A stretch of 64,000 nt of DNA from Gammaproteobacteria bacterium (lineage in GTDB: Bacteria > Pseudomonadota > Gammaproteobacteria > Steroidobacterales > GCA-2729495): NCBI GenBank assembly GCA_028285245.1, contig JANQPY010000012.1, positions 54,327-118,326 of the forward strand. The letters are read 5' to 3'. Position numbers and translations under genes: made by a program. The notes below the pieces were generated by a model, which saw nothing but the letters and a program-made list of their open reading frames with translations, was not told the origin of the DNA and ran no database searches. The first letter of the stretch is position 1. Every line of letters begins with the position of its first letter. Below, one piece after another: positions 11,283 to 20,528 of the stretch.

Positions 11283-12695
11283 ATGGCCGGCATGAAACCC
11301 TCTCTGCAGCTTAGAGTCAGCCAACAGCTGGTCATGACGCCACAGCTGCAGCAGGCGCTGCGGCTGCTGCAATTGCCCGTACTTGAGCTCAATACGCAGC
11401 TTGAGGAGGCGCTGGCAGAGAACCTGATGCTGGAGCTGGAGGAAGGCGCGGATTCGCCTGAAGAACCGGAACTCGCCGCCCCGGAACCTGAGGCACCCGT
11501 TGCAGCAGCCGCTGAAAGCGACGACACCGGTCCCTGGGATGTGCGGGATAACAATCGATCAGGCGATCTTTGGGCTGACGACAACCGCCGTCCGGAAATC
11601 GCAGATCGAAGCGACGAGACTTTGCGGGAGCACCTGCTGTGGCAGCTGGAAATGGATCACTTCACTCCACGCGAAGCGACCATTGGCACGGCAGTTGTGG
11701 ATGCGCTTAACGAAGATGGCTATCTGACCGAATCCCTGGAGGAGATTTGCCGCGCATTGCCAGCGGATGCCGGTTTCACGCTGGCAGAGGTGGAAGCCAC
11801 CCTGCCTCGCCTGCAAACGCTGGACCCAGCCGGCGTCGCAGCCCGCAGCCTCGCTGAGTGCATCGCGATTCAGCTGCGCCAGCTTGACGACGATACACCC
11901 GGCCGCGAACTCGCCCTGCGGATCGCAGCCAATCATCTGGATCAGGTCGCAGCCCAGAAATATTCCTCACTGCGCATAGAACTCGAAGTCAGCGAGGCTG
12001 ATTTAGAGATCGCGCTGGGCCTGGTGCGTGGCTGTCATCCCAGACCGGGCGCGGCAATCGCACCAGCCAACTCCGAGTACGTAATCCCCGACGTGTATGT
12101 ACGCAAGCAGGACGGTCGTTGGCTGGTGGAAGTAAATCGCTCGGGCGCCCCGCGCCTGCGGGTAAACCAGGCCTATGCGGATATGCTCAGGGGAACTCAA
12201 CACGAGACTCTGCGCCATCAGCTACAGGAGGCGCGGTTTCTGGTGCGCAGCCTGGAAATTCGGGATGACACGCTGATGAAAGTAGCGCTGTGTGTTGTAG
12301 AACGTCAGACCGAGTTTCTTGAGCACGGCGAAGAAGCCATGAAGCCAATGATTCTGAAGGATGTCGCCGAGTCCGTTGGCATGCACGAGTCAACTATTTC
12401 GCGCGTGACCGCGAACAAGTACATGCACACGCCGCGCGGGGTCGTGCCTTTTCGGTACTTCTTCTCCAGTCAGTTGACCGGAACAGATGGATCCGAGCAG
12501 TCCTCCACGGCGATCAAAGCGCGGATCCGGCGCCTGATCGGCCAGGAAAACCCGGCTAAGCCGTTGAGTGATAGTCGAATCGCGCAGCTACTAAAAGATG
12601 AAGGCAGCACCGTCGCTCGCCGAACAGTGGCAAAATACCGGGAGGCCCTACGGATACCGCCATCGAGCGAACGCAAACAACAATCAGTGCGCTGA
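11283..12695 (+). CDS. rpoN: RNA polymerase sigma-54 factor
   Basis: Sigma factor for -24/-12 promoters that requires AAA+ activators. The 470 residues show the N-terminal Q/L-rich region I (QLRVSQQLVMTPQLQQAL), an acidic region II (about 42-110), the core-binding and DNA-binding domains, and the RpoN box ARRTVAKYREALRI near the C-terminus. Start at 11283 (MAGMKPSLQL); the ATG at 11292 is the more typical family start. It lies 12 bases after lptB. No enhancer-binding activator gene is in the window. Confidence 0.97.
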   Translation: MAGMKPSLQLRVSQQLVMTPQLQQALRLLQLPVLELNTQLEEALAENLMLELEEGADSPEEPELAAPEPEAPVAAAAESDDTGPWDVRDNNRSGDLWADDNRRPEIADRSDETLREHLLWQLEMDHFTPREATIGTAVVDALNEDGYLTESLEEICRALPADAGFTLAEVEATLPRLQTLDPAGVAARSLAECIAIQLRQLDDDTPGRELALRIAANHLDQVAAQKYSSLRIELEVSEADLEIALGLVRGCHPRPGAAIAPANSEYVIPDVYVRKQDGRWLVEVNRSGAPRLRVNQAYADMLRGTQHETLRHQLQEARFLVRSLEIRDDTLMKVALCVVERQTEFLEHGEEAMKPMILKDVAESVGMHESTISRVTANKYMHTPRGVVPFRYFFSSQLTGTDGSEQSSTAIKARIRRLIGQENPAKPLSDSRIAQLLKDEGSTVARRTVAKYREALRIPPSSERKQQSVR

Positions 12696-12729
12696 GCAAC
12701 CAACGCCAAGGCAGCAGAGGAGACAGACC

Positions 12730-13050
12730 ATGCAATTGAATCTGACTGGACATCATGTCGATGTAACCGACTCGATGCGTGCCTATGTGAACGAAAAGCT
12801 TCAGCGGCTCGAACGCCATTTCGATCATGTGACGGACGTCCACTGCATTCTTACCGTAGAAAAACTGGAACATAAAGCCGAAGCCACCGTGCATGTGTCC
12901 GGCGGCACGCTATTCGCCGACTCTATAGAGGCCGATATGTACGCCGCGGTGGACGGCCTGGTCGACAAACTGGACCGCCAGATCAAGAAGCACAAAGAAA
13001 AGCTTACAGACCACCACGCGCGCGACGCGAACAAACGCAACCTCGAGTAA
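12730..13050 (+). CDS. hpf: Ribosome hibernation promoting factor, short form
   Basis: Binds the 30S decoding region to inactivate ribosomes and promote 100S dimers in stationary phase. The 106 residues comprise only the N-terminal HPF/RaiA domain, starting MQLNLTGHHVDVTDSMRAYV. There is no C-terminal dimerisation domain, so it is the short type. A GGAG is 8 bases upstream of the ATG at 12730. It lies 34 bases after rpoN; the next gene is rapZ, with ptsN missing from the usual place. Confidence 0.94.
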   Translation: MQLNLTGHHVDVTDSMRAYVNEKLQRLERHFDHVTDVHCILTVEKLEHKAEATVHVSGGTLFADSIEADMYAAVDGLVDKLDRQIKKHKEKLTDHHARDANKRNLE

Positions 13051-13109
13051 GCTGCGCGCATGAAAACTCCAGTGCTTCAGGCGCGCTTCCGGCAGGCGCA
13101 TGATTCGCT

Positions 13110-13988
13110 ATGCGGCTGGTAATCGTCAGCGGACTCTCAGGGTCGGGCAAAAGCGTTGCCCTGCACCTGCTCGAGGACCTGGACTTCTACTGTATCGACA
13201 ACGTGCCGGCAGCGCTGCTGGACCAGACCGTATCAGCCATTGTTGAGACCGGCGATCCGCTGTATGCCAATCTCGCCGTAGGCGTTGATGCTCGCAATAG
13301 TGCACGCGACCTGGACTCGCTTCCGGGTCTGGTCACCGGCCTCAGAAAGCGCGGCATCCGGTGCGAGATCATTTTCCTGCAGGCCGACGATGCCATTCTG
13401 CTGAAGCGCTACGCGGAAACACGCCGCAAGCATCCCCTTAGCGAAGAAGGCCAAAGCCTGCGTGACGCCATCGAGCGTGAGCGCCAGCTGCTCGGCCCGA
13501 TCATCGACTGTGCAGAGCTAGTCGTAGACACTACGCGTACCAGTGTCTATGAGCTACGCGACGCGATTCGTCAGCGCGTGGGTGGGCAAAGCGAAGCCGC
13601 ACTTTCCATCTTGCTGGAATCGTTTGGCTTCAAACACGGGATACCGGCCGACGCCGACTTCGTCTTCGATCTGCGCTGCCTGCCAAATCCCTACTGGGAC
13701 ACCGCGTTGAGACCGCTCACCGGGCGCGACGCGCAGGTAGCAGCGTACCTCGACGCGAGCGAGATTGTGCAGCGCATGTACAAAGATATTCTCGAGTTTC
13801 TGTTGCGCTGGATACCTGAGTATGTGGATTTCAATCGCAACTACCTCACCATCGCGCTGGGGTGCACAGGCGGGCGTCACCGATCGGTCTATATGATCGA
13901 AAAAATTGCCCCGCAGCTGCAGAAGCACTATGGCCAGGTGCTAACCCGGCACACCGAGCTGGCCGGCGACGAGCTGGCTGGTGGCTGA
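13110..13988 (+). CDS. rapZ: RNase adapter protein RapZ
   Basis: P-loop protein which in E. coli senses glucosamine 6-phosphate and targets the sRNA GlmZ for RNase E cleavage, controlling amino-sugar synthesis. The 292 residues contain Walker A GLSGSGKS at the start, the conserved DLRCLPNPY and the C-terminal GCTGGRHRSVYMIEK of the YvcJ/RapZ family. The hpf-to-rapZ gap is 59 bases; ptsN, normally there, is absent. The stop lies inside the beginning of mgtE (8-base overlap). Confidence 0.94.
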   Translation: MRLVIVSGLSGSGKSVALHLLEDLDFYCIDNVPAALLDQTVSAIVETGDPLYANLAVGVDARNSARDLDSLPGLVTGLRKRGIRCEIIFLQADDAILLKRYAETRRKHPLSEEGQSLRDAIERERQLLGPIIDCAELVVDTTRTSVYELRDAIRQRVGGQSEAALSILLESFGFKHGIPADADFVFDLRCLPNPYWDTALRPLTGRDAQVAAYLDASEIVQRMYKDILEFLLRWIPEYVDFNRNYLTIALGCTGGRHRSVYMIEKIAPQLQKHYGQVLTRHTELAGDELAGG

Positions 13989-15351
13989 CGGTCAAAACAT
14001 CTCGGAAACAGCCACCGGCGGTCAGCTAACACTTGGCCGGCTGAGAGATGCAGCGCAACGCGGCACGCTGCGCCAAATGGGCTCCCTGGTGCGGTCGCTG
14101 CACCCGGCAGAGATCGCCGACCTCCTGGAATCACTACCGCCCACCGAACGTCTGCTGGTCTGGGACCTGGTAGAGGACGACGACGAGGGTGACGTTCTTC
14201 TCGAGCTCAACGAAGAGGTCCGCGCGCGGCTCATCGACGCCATGGATGATGCCGAAGTCGTTGCCGCAACCGAAGGCATGGACCTCGACGATCTGGCCGA
14301 CTTTGTCGCCGAGTTACCGGAGGCCGTCACCCAGCAGGTCATTCGTTCTTTGTCGGACCAGGACAAGGTCCGGCTGGAAAGCGTGCTGGCCTATCCGGAA
14401 GACAGCGCCGGCGGACTGATGGACCCCAACACCATTTCCGTGCGGCCCGACGTCAGCCTGGAAGTCGTGCTGCGCTACCTGAGAGTACTCGGGGAAATCT
14501 CCGACAAGACCGATGCAGTCTTCGTGGTCGATCGTAAGGGGAAATACCTTGGTGCCTTGCATCTGGCGCGACTTGTCAGCCGTGACCCGGCGGCCAGCGT
14601 GGCCGGCACGATGGACACCGAAACCATTTCGATCCCCTTCGATGAGTCGGCCGAGGACGTCGCCCGGGAGTTCAGAAATCGGGACCTGGTGTCCGCACCG
14701 GTCGTCGACGCCGAGGGCTTGCTGATCGGCCAGATCACGATTGACGATGTCGTTGACGTCATCGAGGAGCGCGCGGATCACGATATTTTAAGCATGGCCG
14801 GACTAGACGAGGACGACGACATGTTCGCGCCGGTCGTGATCAGCGCGCGTCGACGCGCGATTTGGCTAGGCGTCAATCTCGCTACCGCCTTTCTGGCCGC
14901 TGCTGTGGTCAGCATCTTCGAAGACACGCTGGAGAAGGTTGTGGTCCTGGCTGTTCTGATGCCAGTGGTCGCCAGCATGGGCGGTATCGCCGGCAGCCAA
15001 ACCCTCACGCTAATGATTCGTGGTCTGGCGATGGGCCGTGTTCAAGACTCCAACGCCCGTTGGCTCATGATCAAGGAGGTAGCCGTTGGACTGCTCAACG
15101 GCGTGGTTTGGGCAGTCGTTGTCGCGATTGTCACCATGGCCTTCTTCGGCACGTGGCAAGTTGGCGCCATCATTGCCGCGGCCATCACCATCAACCTCCT
15201 CGTCGCCGCGCTGGCGGGCTTTGCGATACCGCTGGTCATGCGACGCCTAAACATCGATCCCGCGCTGGCAGGCTCTGTAGTCCTCACTACCGTTACCGAC
15301 GTTGTCGGCTTTATCGCTTTCCTCGGCCTCGGCGCGCTGTTTCTAACCTAG
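13981..15351 (+). CDS. mgtE: Magnesium transporter MgtE
   Basis: Mg2+ channel of the inner membrane gated by cytoplasmic magnesium. The 456 residues comprise an N domain (about 20-135, with acidic patches such as DDDEGDVLLEL), two CBS domains (about 140-265) and five C-terminal transmembrane helices. The pore-lining region includes LMPVVASMGGIAGSQTLTL and the last helices include VVLTTVTDVVGF. The start is GTG 13981, overlapping rapZ. In relatives mgtE follows rapZ and HPr/EI-type genes; here it follows rapZ directly. Confidence 0.94.
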   Translation: MADGQNISETATGGQLTLGRLRDAAQRGTLRQMGSLVRSLHPAEIADLLESLPPTERLLVWDLVEDDDEGDVLLELNEEVRARLIDAMDDAEVVAATEGMDLDDLADFVAELPEAVTQQVIRSLSDQDKVRLESVLAYPEDSAGGLMDPNTISVRPDVSLEVVLRYLRVLGEISDKTDAVFVVDRKGKYLGALHLARLVSRDPAASVAGTMDTETISIPFDESAEDVAREFRNRDLVSAPVVDAEGLLIGQITIDDVVDVIEERADHDILSMAGLDEDDDMFAPVVISARRRAIWLGVNLATAFLAAAVVSIFEDTLEKVVVLAVLMPVVASMGGIAGSQTLTLMIRGLAMGRVQDSNARWLMIKEVAVGLLNGVVWAVVVAIVTMAFFGTWQVGAIIAAAITINLLVAALAGFAIPLVMRRLNIDPALAGSVVLTTVTDVVGFIAFLGLGALFLT

Positions 15352-15370
15352 CGTCTTTGCCAACTTAGTA

Positions 15371-15387
15371 TCGGGGTCTGACCCCGA
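15371..15387. repeat. Short palindrome TCGGGGTCTGACCCCGA (REP-like)
   Basis: Perfect 8-base arms around one central base, directly after the mgtE stop. The GGGGTCTGACCCC core resembles the GGGG-containing REP-type palindromes that accompany RAYT transposases in proteobacteria; no transposase is present in the window. It could also act as a weak stem-loop at the 3' end of the operon, although no T-run follows. Confidence 0.5.
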
Positions 15388-15420
15388 ACCCGTTCATGGT
15401 AACCACCCCAGAGGACGTGG

Positions 15421-15497
15421 TTCGGGGAAGCCTGTAGGAGAAATAGAGCGGACCGCAGGGAGCCATCCGACGGAAGGTTTCGCCGGGCCGCGGCCTC
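15421..15497 (+). repeat. Dispersed structured intergenic repeat, copy B
   Basis: Plus-strand copy reading AAGCCTGTAGGAGAAATAG, then GGGAGCCATCCGACGGAAGG, TTTCGCCGGGCCGCGGCC. It aligns end to end with copies A (reversed) and C and over the core with D. It fills most of the 155-base gap between the convergent genes mgtE and the patatin-like gene. Confidence 0.75.
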
Positions 15498-15506
15498 CAA
15501 ATAAAG

Positions 15507-16787
15507 TCACTCTCCCCCGGACTCAACGTCAGCAATGTTCAACGTGCGCAGCCGCTGCGAATACTCATTGCTCAGGTCGTTCCAGCCCTGAATGCCCGTC
15601 GGGCCACTCAGCGGCGTACCTGCCATGAAGTCCATCAGGTCATCGCGCCGGCGCATCGCGTCGTCGTACCCGAGCTGAATCAGTTCTCGCGTATACCCCG
15701 CCTCGAACAGCAGGTAGCTCAGCAGCTGCCGCCCACCGTAGTTGGCGGCTCCAAGACCCCGCAATAGAACGCGCACAGCGCGCGGCATTTCTTCCAGGTG
15801 CCGAAGCGCAATTTCCCGGATGTCGCGGCTAGGCATAATGATCAGCGCATCAATAAACCTTAAGCTGCCGAACTCACCGCTGACCGAACGGCCAGGCAAT
15901 TCGTTGAGCATCAGATTTATGCGGGTAAGGCGCTCCAAATCAGCCGACAGGCCGTCCATCAACAACGCGTCGAGCATGTAGCCGGCGATGCGGCCGAAAC
16001 TCGGGTGCGGTACCACGTCGTCGCGGTCCCGCACTGGATCCTGTTCTTCGTTGCGTACGCCGATCACGAGCAAGCGCTCCGCGCCAAGCCGAACGGCCGG
16101 CGACAGCGGTGTTGCCTGACGCATTGCGCCGTCGCCAAAGTACTCACGATCAATCAGCACCGGAGGGAACACCATCGGCGCAGCTACGCTGGCCATCAGA
16201 TGCTGCACACCGAGACTGGCTGGCTGCCCGCGGCGGCGGACCCGCTGCCAGGCCTCATGACCCGGCTGGCCCTGATAGAAGGAGATGGATCGCGCTGAGT
16301 CGTAGCCAGCAGCGGTCACCGCCACGGCATCGAGCTGACCGCTGTCGATCGACTGCTGAATCGCGTCGAAATCGATATTTCGGCGCAGCAGTTCACGCAG
16401 TGGGGCGTTATCGAGTAGCGACCGTGGATTGCCCTCGCCCAGACCACCGAAGGTAAGCGCAGCCAGCCAGCGCAGGCCGGTCTTGATCATGGTGCCTGAA
16501 TCGCTGCGAAATACCTGGTCCGTACGAAAGTTGCCCCACACGCCTTCCATGTCGGCGACAGCCCGCCGGAACAGCCGCGCACGAGTGGCAAGGACCACCG
16601 CATTGATCGCACCCGCAGAGGTACCGCTGATGATTGGAAACGGATTCGGGCGCCGCCGCGGCAGTAACTCCGCGATGCCCTTGAGCACGCCGACCTGATA
16701 CGCGCAGCGCGCGCCGCCACCTGGCAGTACCAGGCCAATCTTGGGCGCCTCTACCTCAGCACCCCCCTGCTGAATTGCATCGCTCAT
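15507..16787 (-). CDS. Patatin-like phospholipase family protein
   Basis: Predicted acyl hydrolase with a Ser-Asp dyad; natural substrate unknown, probably membrane lipids. The 426 residues begin with the glycine-rich oxyanion motif LVLPGGGARCAYQVGVL, then the nucleophile box GTSAGAINA and the aspartate box FGDGAMRQATPLSP (DGA in place of the more common DGG). A C-terminal extension of about 150 residues follows the patatin domain, as in RssA-like bacterial proteins. No signal peptide or membrane helix is evident. It is divergent from the peroxiredoxin gene. Confidence 0.88.
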   Translation of the reverse strand: MSDAIQQGGAEVEAPKIGLVLPGGGARCAYQVGVLKGIAELLPRRRPNPFPIISGTSAGAINAVVLATRARLFRRAVADMEGVWGNFRTDQVFRSDSGTMIKTGLRWLAALTFGGLGEGNPRSLLDNAPLRELLRRNIDFDAIQQSIDSGQLDAVAVTAAGYDSARSISFYQGQPGHEAWQRVRRRGQPASLGVQHLMASVAAPMVFPPVLIDREYFGDGAMRQATPLSPAVRLGAERLLVIGVRNEEQDPVRDRDDVVPHPSFGRIAGYMLDALLMDGLSADLERLTRINLMLNELPGRSVSGEFGSLRFIDALIIMPSRDIREIALRHLEEMPRAVRVLLRGLGAANYGGRQLLSYLLFEAGYTRELIQLGYDDAMRRRDDLMDFMAGTPLSGPTGIQGWNDLSNEYSQRLRTLNIADVESGGE

Positions 16788-16907
16788 GGGCGCGAAATGT
16801 TACCGGCTGGCCGCCCGCCGGACCAGAAGTGATACTGCCTGGCAAGACCGCGCCGCGATGGGCTGGCTCCTGCGGTATCCTGAGGCGCAATAAACCGGAG
16901 ATTCAGT

Positions 16908-17459
16908 ATGCCAATCAGATTCGCTCGGCTCGCAACAGTAATGCTACTGCTGTCACTGGCAATGCCCGCCTCCGGCGCCCAACCCGAAGCCGGCACTGCG
17001 GCACCTGGGTTTAAGTTGCAGGATCAGCGCGGCGACTGGCACACACTCTCCCAATACGCTGGACGGTGGGTCGCCCTTTACTTCTACCCGAAGAACGACA
17101 CACCCGGATGCACAACCGAGGCGTGCGCGTTTCGCGACAATATTTTTGCCTTCGATGAAATCGGTGCCGTGGTCGTCGGCGTTAGCCTCGATGATGTCGA
17201 GTCTCACGCTCAGTTCGCGGAAAAATACAGCTTGCCGTTTACTTTGCTATCAGACGCAGAGGGCAGCACCGCAGAAAGTTACGGCGTGCTCAGAAAGATC
17301 GGCAACTTCTCGATGGCCAGGCGCGAATCATTCCTGATAGCGCCGGACGGCACGGTTGCCAAGCATTACGAAAAGGTGAATCCGGAGACCCACACCGAAG
17401 AGGTGCTGGCCGACCTCAAGATGATGATGTCGACCGGTGACGCTGAGCCCGCCAGCTAA
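16908..17459 (+). CDS. Exported peroxiredoxin of the BCP/PrxQ type
   Basis: Thiol peroxidase reducing hydrogen peroxide and organic hydroperoxides. The 183 residues carry a signal peptide (MLLLSLAMPASGA, cleavage near 23-24), so it acts in the periplasm, unlike cytoplasmic Bcp. The peroxidatic cysteine is C68 in NDTPGCTTEAC and the resolving cysteine C73 is five residues later, the PrxQ alpha arrangement. A single gene, convergent with the transporter gene that ends 34 bases further on. The 120-base upstream gap holds a weak -10 candidate TATCCT (16876-16881). Confidence 0.92.
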   Translation: MPIRFARLATVMLLLSLAMPASGAQPEAGTAAPGFKLQDQRGDWHTLSQYAGRWVALYFYPKNDTPGCTTEACAFRDNIFAFDEIGAVVVGVSLDDVESHAQFAEKYSLPFTLLSDAEGSTAESYGVLRKIGNFSMARRESFLIAPDGTVAKHYEKVNPETHTEEVLADLKMMMSTGDAEPAS

Positions 17460-17493
17460 TTGCCGAAGGGCCAATCGCCTGCTACGGATCTGA

Positions 17494-18825
17494 CTAGCTG
17501 CGGGCGGGCTCGGCAGTGTCGCCCAATCCGTCCTGCGCGGTAGTGCGCCCAAAGGCGCGGCCAAGCAAGACGCCTACAGCGGCCCAGACGGCAGCGATAG
17601 CAGCGCCAACGGCAGCCATTGCGCCGAGCCCGAGTCCCAGCCCGTCGGTCAGACCAGCAAACGCCATGCCGCTGATGGCATCGCCACCGCGGTAAACCGG
17701 CACATCGATTACCGGTTTTGCCTTAAAGCGCGTTTCGCGATCCACCCCGGTAAACAGCATTTCCCGCGCCGGCCGCGTGATCCCATAGTTGCCGGCTCGC
17801 CTGGCAACCTGCAGCGCGAGTACGACTGTAAGAATCGGCGCGAACGCCAGGATAAGCAGACCCGCAGCAATAAATATCGGCACCAGGGCAAGCGTCAGGG
17901 GCATGCCGAGCTTTGAGACGATCCGGCTGGTTGCGAACATCGCGATCATGAAGGTCAGCGCATTAACAACCAGATCAACCTGCGCCAGGATCTGGCCACG
18001 GGTGTCGCGATCGTACACCGCCAGCAGATTCTTCTGCTCAAAGTAGACGAAAGATCCGATTGCCGTGTACAGCAGGATGAACGCGCCGATGCCCAACAGG
18101 TAGGGGTTGGTCAGGAATAACTTGAAGCCGGCAAACGGGTTGCCGCCGATACGCGCCTGCGAGAGGTCCGCGTGCACATGTTCGTTACCTAGATCGACCA
18201 CCTTCAAACGTTCCAGGTAGAGCACCAGCGGAATCGTAAACACCAGCATGGCCGCCGCGATCAGCATCAGCGTGTCGCTGCCGAGAGCGGTTGCGAACGC
18301 GGCTGGTAACAGGGGGCCGGCCAACCCGCCGGCGCTCGCTCCCGCCGCGATAAAGGCGAACAGCCGCCCCGACTGCTCCTTTGTCCACATATCCGACATA
18401 AAGCTCCAGAAGACGGAAATGTGGAACAGGCTAAAAATGCTGACCCAAACGTAAAACGTCTTGTCTATCAGGGTGCGGTCTGCGGCAGGCAACCCGGCAA
18501 CGCCAAGGTAAAAGGCAACGAAGCTCAGCGCGAAGAACGCATAGACACTGGGCACAAGCCAACGGAAGCTAATTCGAGAAACCGCGATTCCGTACATCGC
18601 GACCACGATGCAGCTAATGAAGAAATTAATATTCCAGAGAAAGCTGACCTCAGTGTCAGTCCAGTCGCTGGCCATCGCGTCACGTACGGGCCGCAGAATG
18701 TAGTAGGCGGCCATGATGATGAAGACGAAACAGAACGACAGCAGAACGGCCCTCAGCTCATGCGCTTCGATTTTGGAAGCCGTCTTCATGATGCGCTGCA
18801 GGAGATTGGGATTTTCCTTACTCAT
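17494..18825 (-). CDS. ATP/ADP translocase-like (NTP/NDP exchange) MFS protein
   Basis: Membrane protein of about 12 helices resembling the COG3202 nucleotide transporter group. The motif AYYILRPVRDAMA in the first helix and WSFMSDMWTKEQSGRLF are typical of it. Characterised relatives import ATP in intracellular parasites or are accessory proteins of unknown substrate in free-living bacteria, so nucleotide transport is an inference. The last 60 residues are Ala/Gly-rich helices and a hydrophilic tail. The start ATG at 18825 is taken in place of an upstream in-frame codon at 18846. It follows pyk on the same strand after a 170-base gap. Confidence 0.75.
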   Translation of the reverse strand: MSKENPNLLQRIMKTASKIEAHELRAVLLSFCFVFIIMAAYYILRPVRDAMASDWTDTEVSFLWNINFFISCIVVAMYGIAVSRISFRWLVPSVYAFFALSFVAFYLGVAGLPAADRTLIDKTFYVWVSIFSLFHISVFWSFMSDMWTKEQSGRLFAFIAAGASAGGLAGPLLPAAFATALGSDTLMLIAAAMLVFTIPLVLYLERLKVVDLGNEHVHADLSQARIGGNPFAGFKLFLTNPYLLGIGAFILLYTAIGSFVYFEQKNLLAVYDRDTRGQILAQVDLVVNALTFMIAMFATSRIVSKLGMPLTLALVPIFIAAGLLILAFAPILTVVLALQVARRAGNYGITRPAREMLFTGVDRETRFKAKPVIDVPVYRGGDAISGMAFAGLTDGLGLGLGAMAAVGAAIAAVWAAVGVLLGRAFGRTTAQDGLGDTAEPARS

Positions 18826-18995
18826 ATCTTTACCGCCGCGCAGCAAGTCTTCTGCGCTAACAAACGCGTGAGTGCCGGTCCGGTGGCCCTACCCCCGGAC
18901 TTCGATGGAGAGAGCAAGACCTTAAGTCAGCATACCCCGAGGGCCGAGATGACAGCCGGTCAGCCGTTGGCGAGGCGTGCAGTATACCGATAGCT

Positions 18996-20429
18996 TCACG
19001 CCTCGGTCACTCGCAGGATCTTCATTGCGTTAGTGCCGCCCGAGATGCCGTCCAGATCGCCCTTGGTAAATATGACCAGGTCGCCGGCTGCCAGATGATT
19101 CAACTCTTTGAGGACGTCGAACACTGATTGGTACAAGACTTTCAAATCGGTGTGCACAACGTCGAACGGCACGGGATACACGCCGCGATATAACGCGACG
19201 CGCCGGAGCGTCCCCCCATGCCGCGACAAGGCGAAGATGGGAATGTCGGAGCGGATACGGGACATCCACAGCGCTGTTGACCCCGATTCGGTCAATGCAA
19301 TAATCGCTTCAACGTTGAGGTGATTGGCCGTGTACATCGACGCCATGGCGATCGCCTCATCAACCCGTCCAAAGCGGTCATCCATGCGATGCCGGCTCAT
19401 CGGCGCCGCAGTACGGTGGTAGGTCTCCGCCCCGCAGCAGACCTCTGCCATAGCGGCCACTGCCTTGACGGGATAACGGCCGGCGGCAGTTTCAGCGGAC
19501 AGCATTACGGCATCGGTGCCATCCATCACTGCATTGGCGACGTCTGAAGCCTCGGCACGCGTCGGCACAGGATTGCTAATCATCGACTCCATCATCTGCG
19601 TCGCCGTGATGGAAACTTTGTGACGATGACGCGTCTCCCGAATGATGCGCTTCTGCAGACCGGTCAATCCGGCGTAGCCCATTTCAACGCCAAGGTCGCC
19701 GCGCGCCACCATCACAGCGTCGGCAGCCTCAATAATTTCATCGAGATTGTTGACGGCCTCGACGCGTTCGATCTTTGCGACCAGAGCTGCATCACCGCCG
19801 GCTTCGCGCAAACACTCCCGTGCCTGATGAATATCCGCGGCGCCGCGCACAAATGAAACAGCCAGCCAGTCAATCCCCAGGGAGGCCGCATGGCGGATGT
19901 CATCAAAATCCTTGTCCGTCAGCGCCCCCGCTGAGAGGCCGCCGCCCTGCAGATTGATGCCCTTGTTGTTGCCCAACCGGCCACCCACGGAAACGGTGCA
20001 GACCACCCGGTCACCGGCGATGGCGCCGACCGACAGGACGATCTGCCCGTCGTCAAGCAACAGCACATCGCCGGGCGACAAGTCCGCCGCCAGATTCTCA
20101 TAGGCGATGCCGACGCCGTCATGGGTGCCATCCTCGACGCCGAGCGCCGGGTCGAGCACAAACTCCTGGCCTTCCGTTAGTTCGACCGTGCCTTCGCGGA
20201 AGCGATGGATGCGAATTTTTGGACCCTGCAGGTCGGCCAGCAGCGCTACGTGCCGTCCTGCTTTCTCCGCGGAGTCCCGCACGCGCTGCATGCGTTGCTC
20301 GTGGTCATCCCAGCTGCCATGCGACAGATTCAGGCGAGCCACATCGAGGCCCGCGCCGATCAGTCCTTCGAGCACGCCGGGCTCATCGGTGGCCGGGCCC
20401 AGGGTGGCAATGATTTTTGTGCGGCGCAT
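18996..20429 (-). CDS. pyk: Pyruvate kinase
   Basis: Converts PEP and ADP to pyruvate and ATP at the end of glycolysis. The 477-residue protein starts MRRTKIIATLGPA. It has the barrel with LNLSHGSWDDH, the B domain, KIERVEAVNNLDEI and the active-site stretch VMVARGDLGVEM, then the substrate loop ITATQMMESMISNPVPTRAE. The C-terminal allosteric domain ends FTKGDLDGISGGTNAMKI. The ATG at 20429 was chosen because the preceding 17 codons are not family sequence. An 8-base inverted repeat GAGGCGTG/CACGCCTC (18972-18979 with 18997-19004) spans the stop codon but has no T-run. Part of a pyk-pgk-gap-tkt run; the fba gene usual here is missing. Confidence 0.97.
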   Translation of the reverse strand: MRRTKIIATLGPATDEPGVLEGLIGAGLDVARLNLSHGSWDDHEQRMQRVRDSAEKAGRHVALLADLQGPKIRIHRFREGTVELTEGQEFVLDPALGVEDGTHDGVGIAYENLAADLSPGDVLLLDDGQIVLSVGAIAGDRVVCTVSVGGRLGNNKGINLQGGGLSAGALTDKDFDDIRHAASLGIDWLAVSFVRGAADIHQARECLREAGGDAALVAKIERVEAVNNLDEIIEAADAVMVARGDLGVEMGYAGLTGLQKRIIRETRHRHKVSITATQMMESMISNPVPTRAEASDVANAVMDGTDAVMLSAETAAGRYPVKAVAAMAEVCCGAETYHRTAAPMSRHRMDDRFGRVDEAIAMASMYTANHLNVEAIIALTESGSTALWMSRIRSDIPIFALSRHGGTLRRVALYRGVYPVPFDVVHTDLKVLYQSVFDVLKELNHLAAGDLVIFTKGDLDGISGGTNAMKILRVTEA

Positions 20430-20528
20430 AGGCTTGCGTTCAGAGTCGGAATGGCTGGCGCGAGGGTAGCCCAGCACCATGAAGGGAGCCAGCGTCCGTT
20501 TACCCGGGGCTATTCAGCCCGGAATCAA

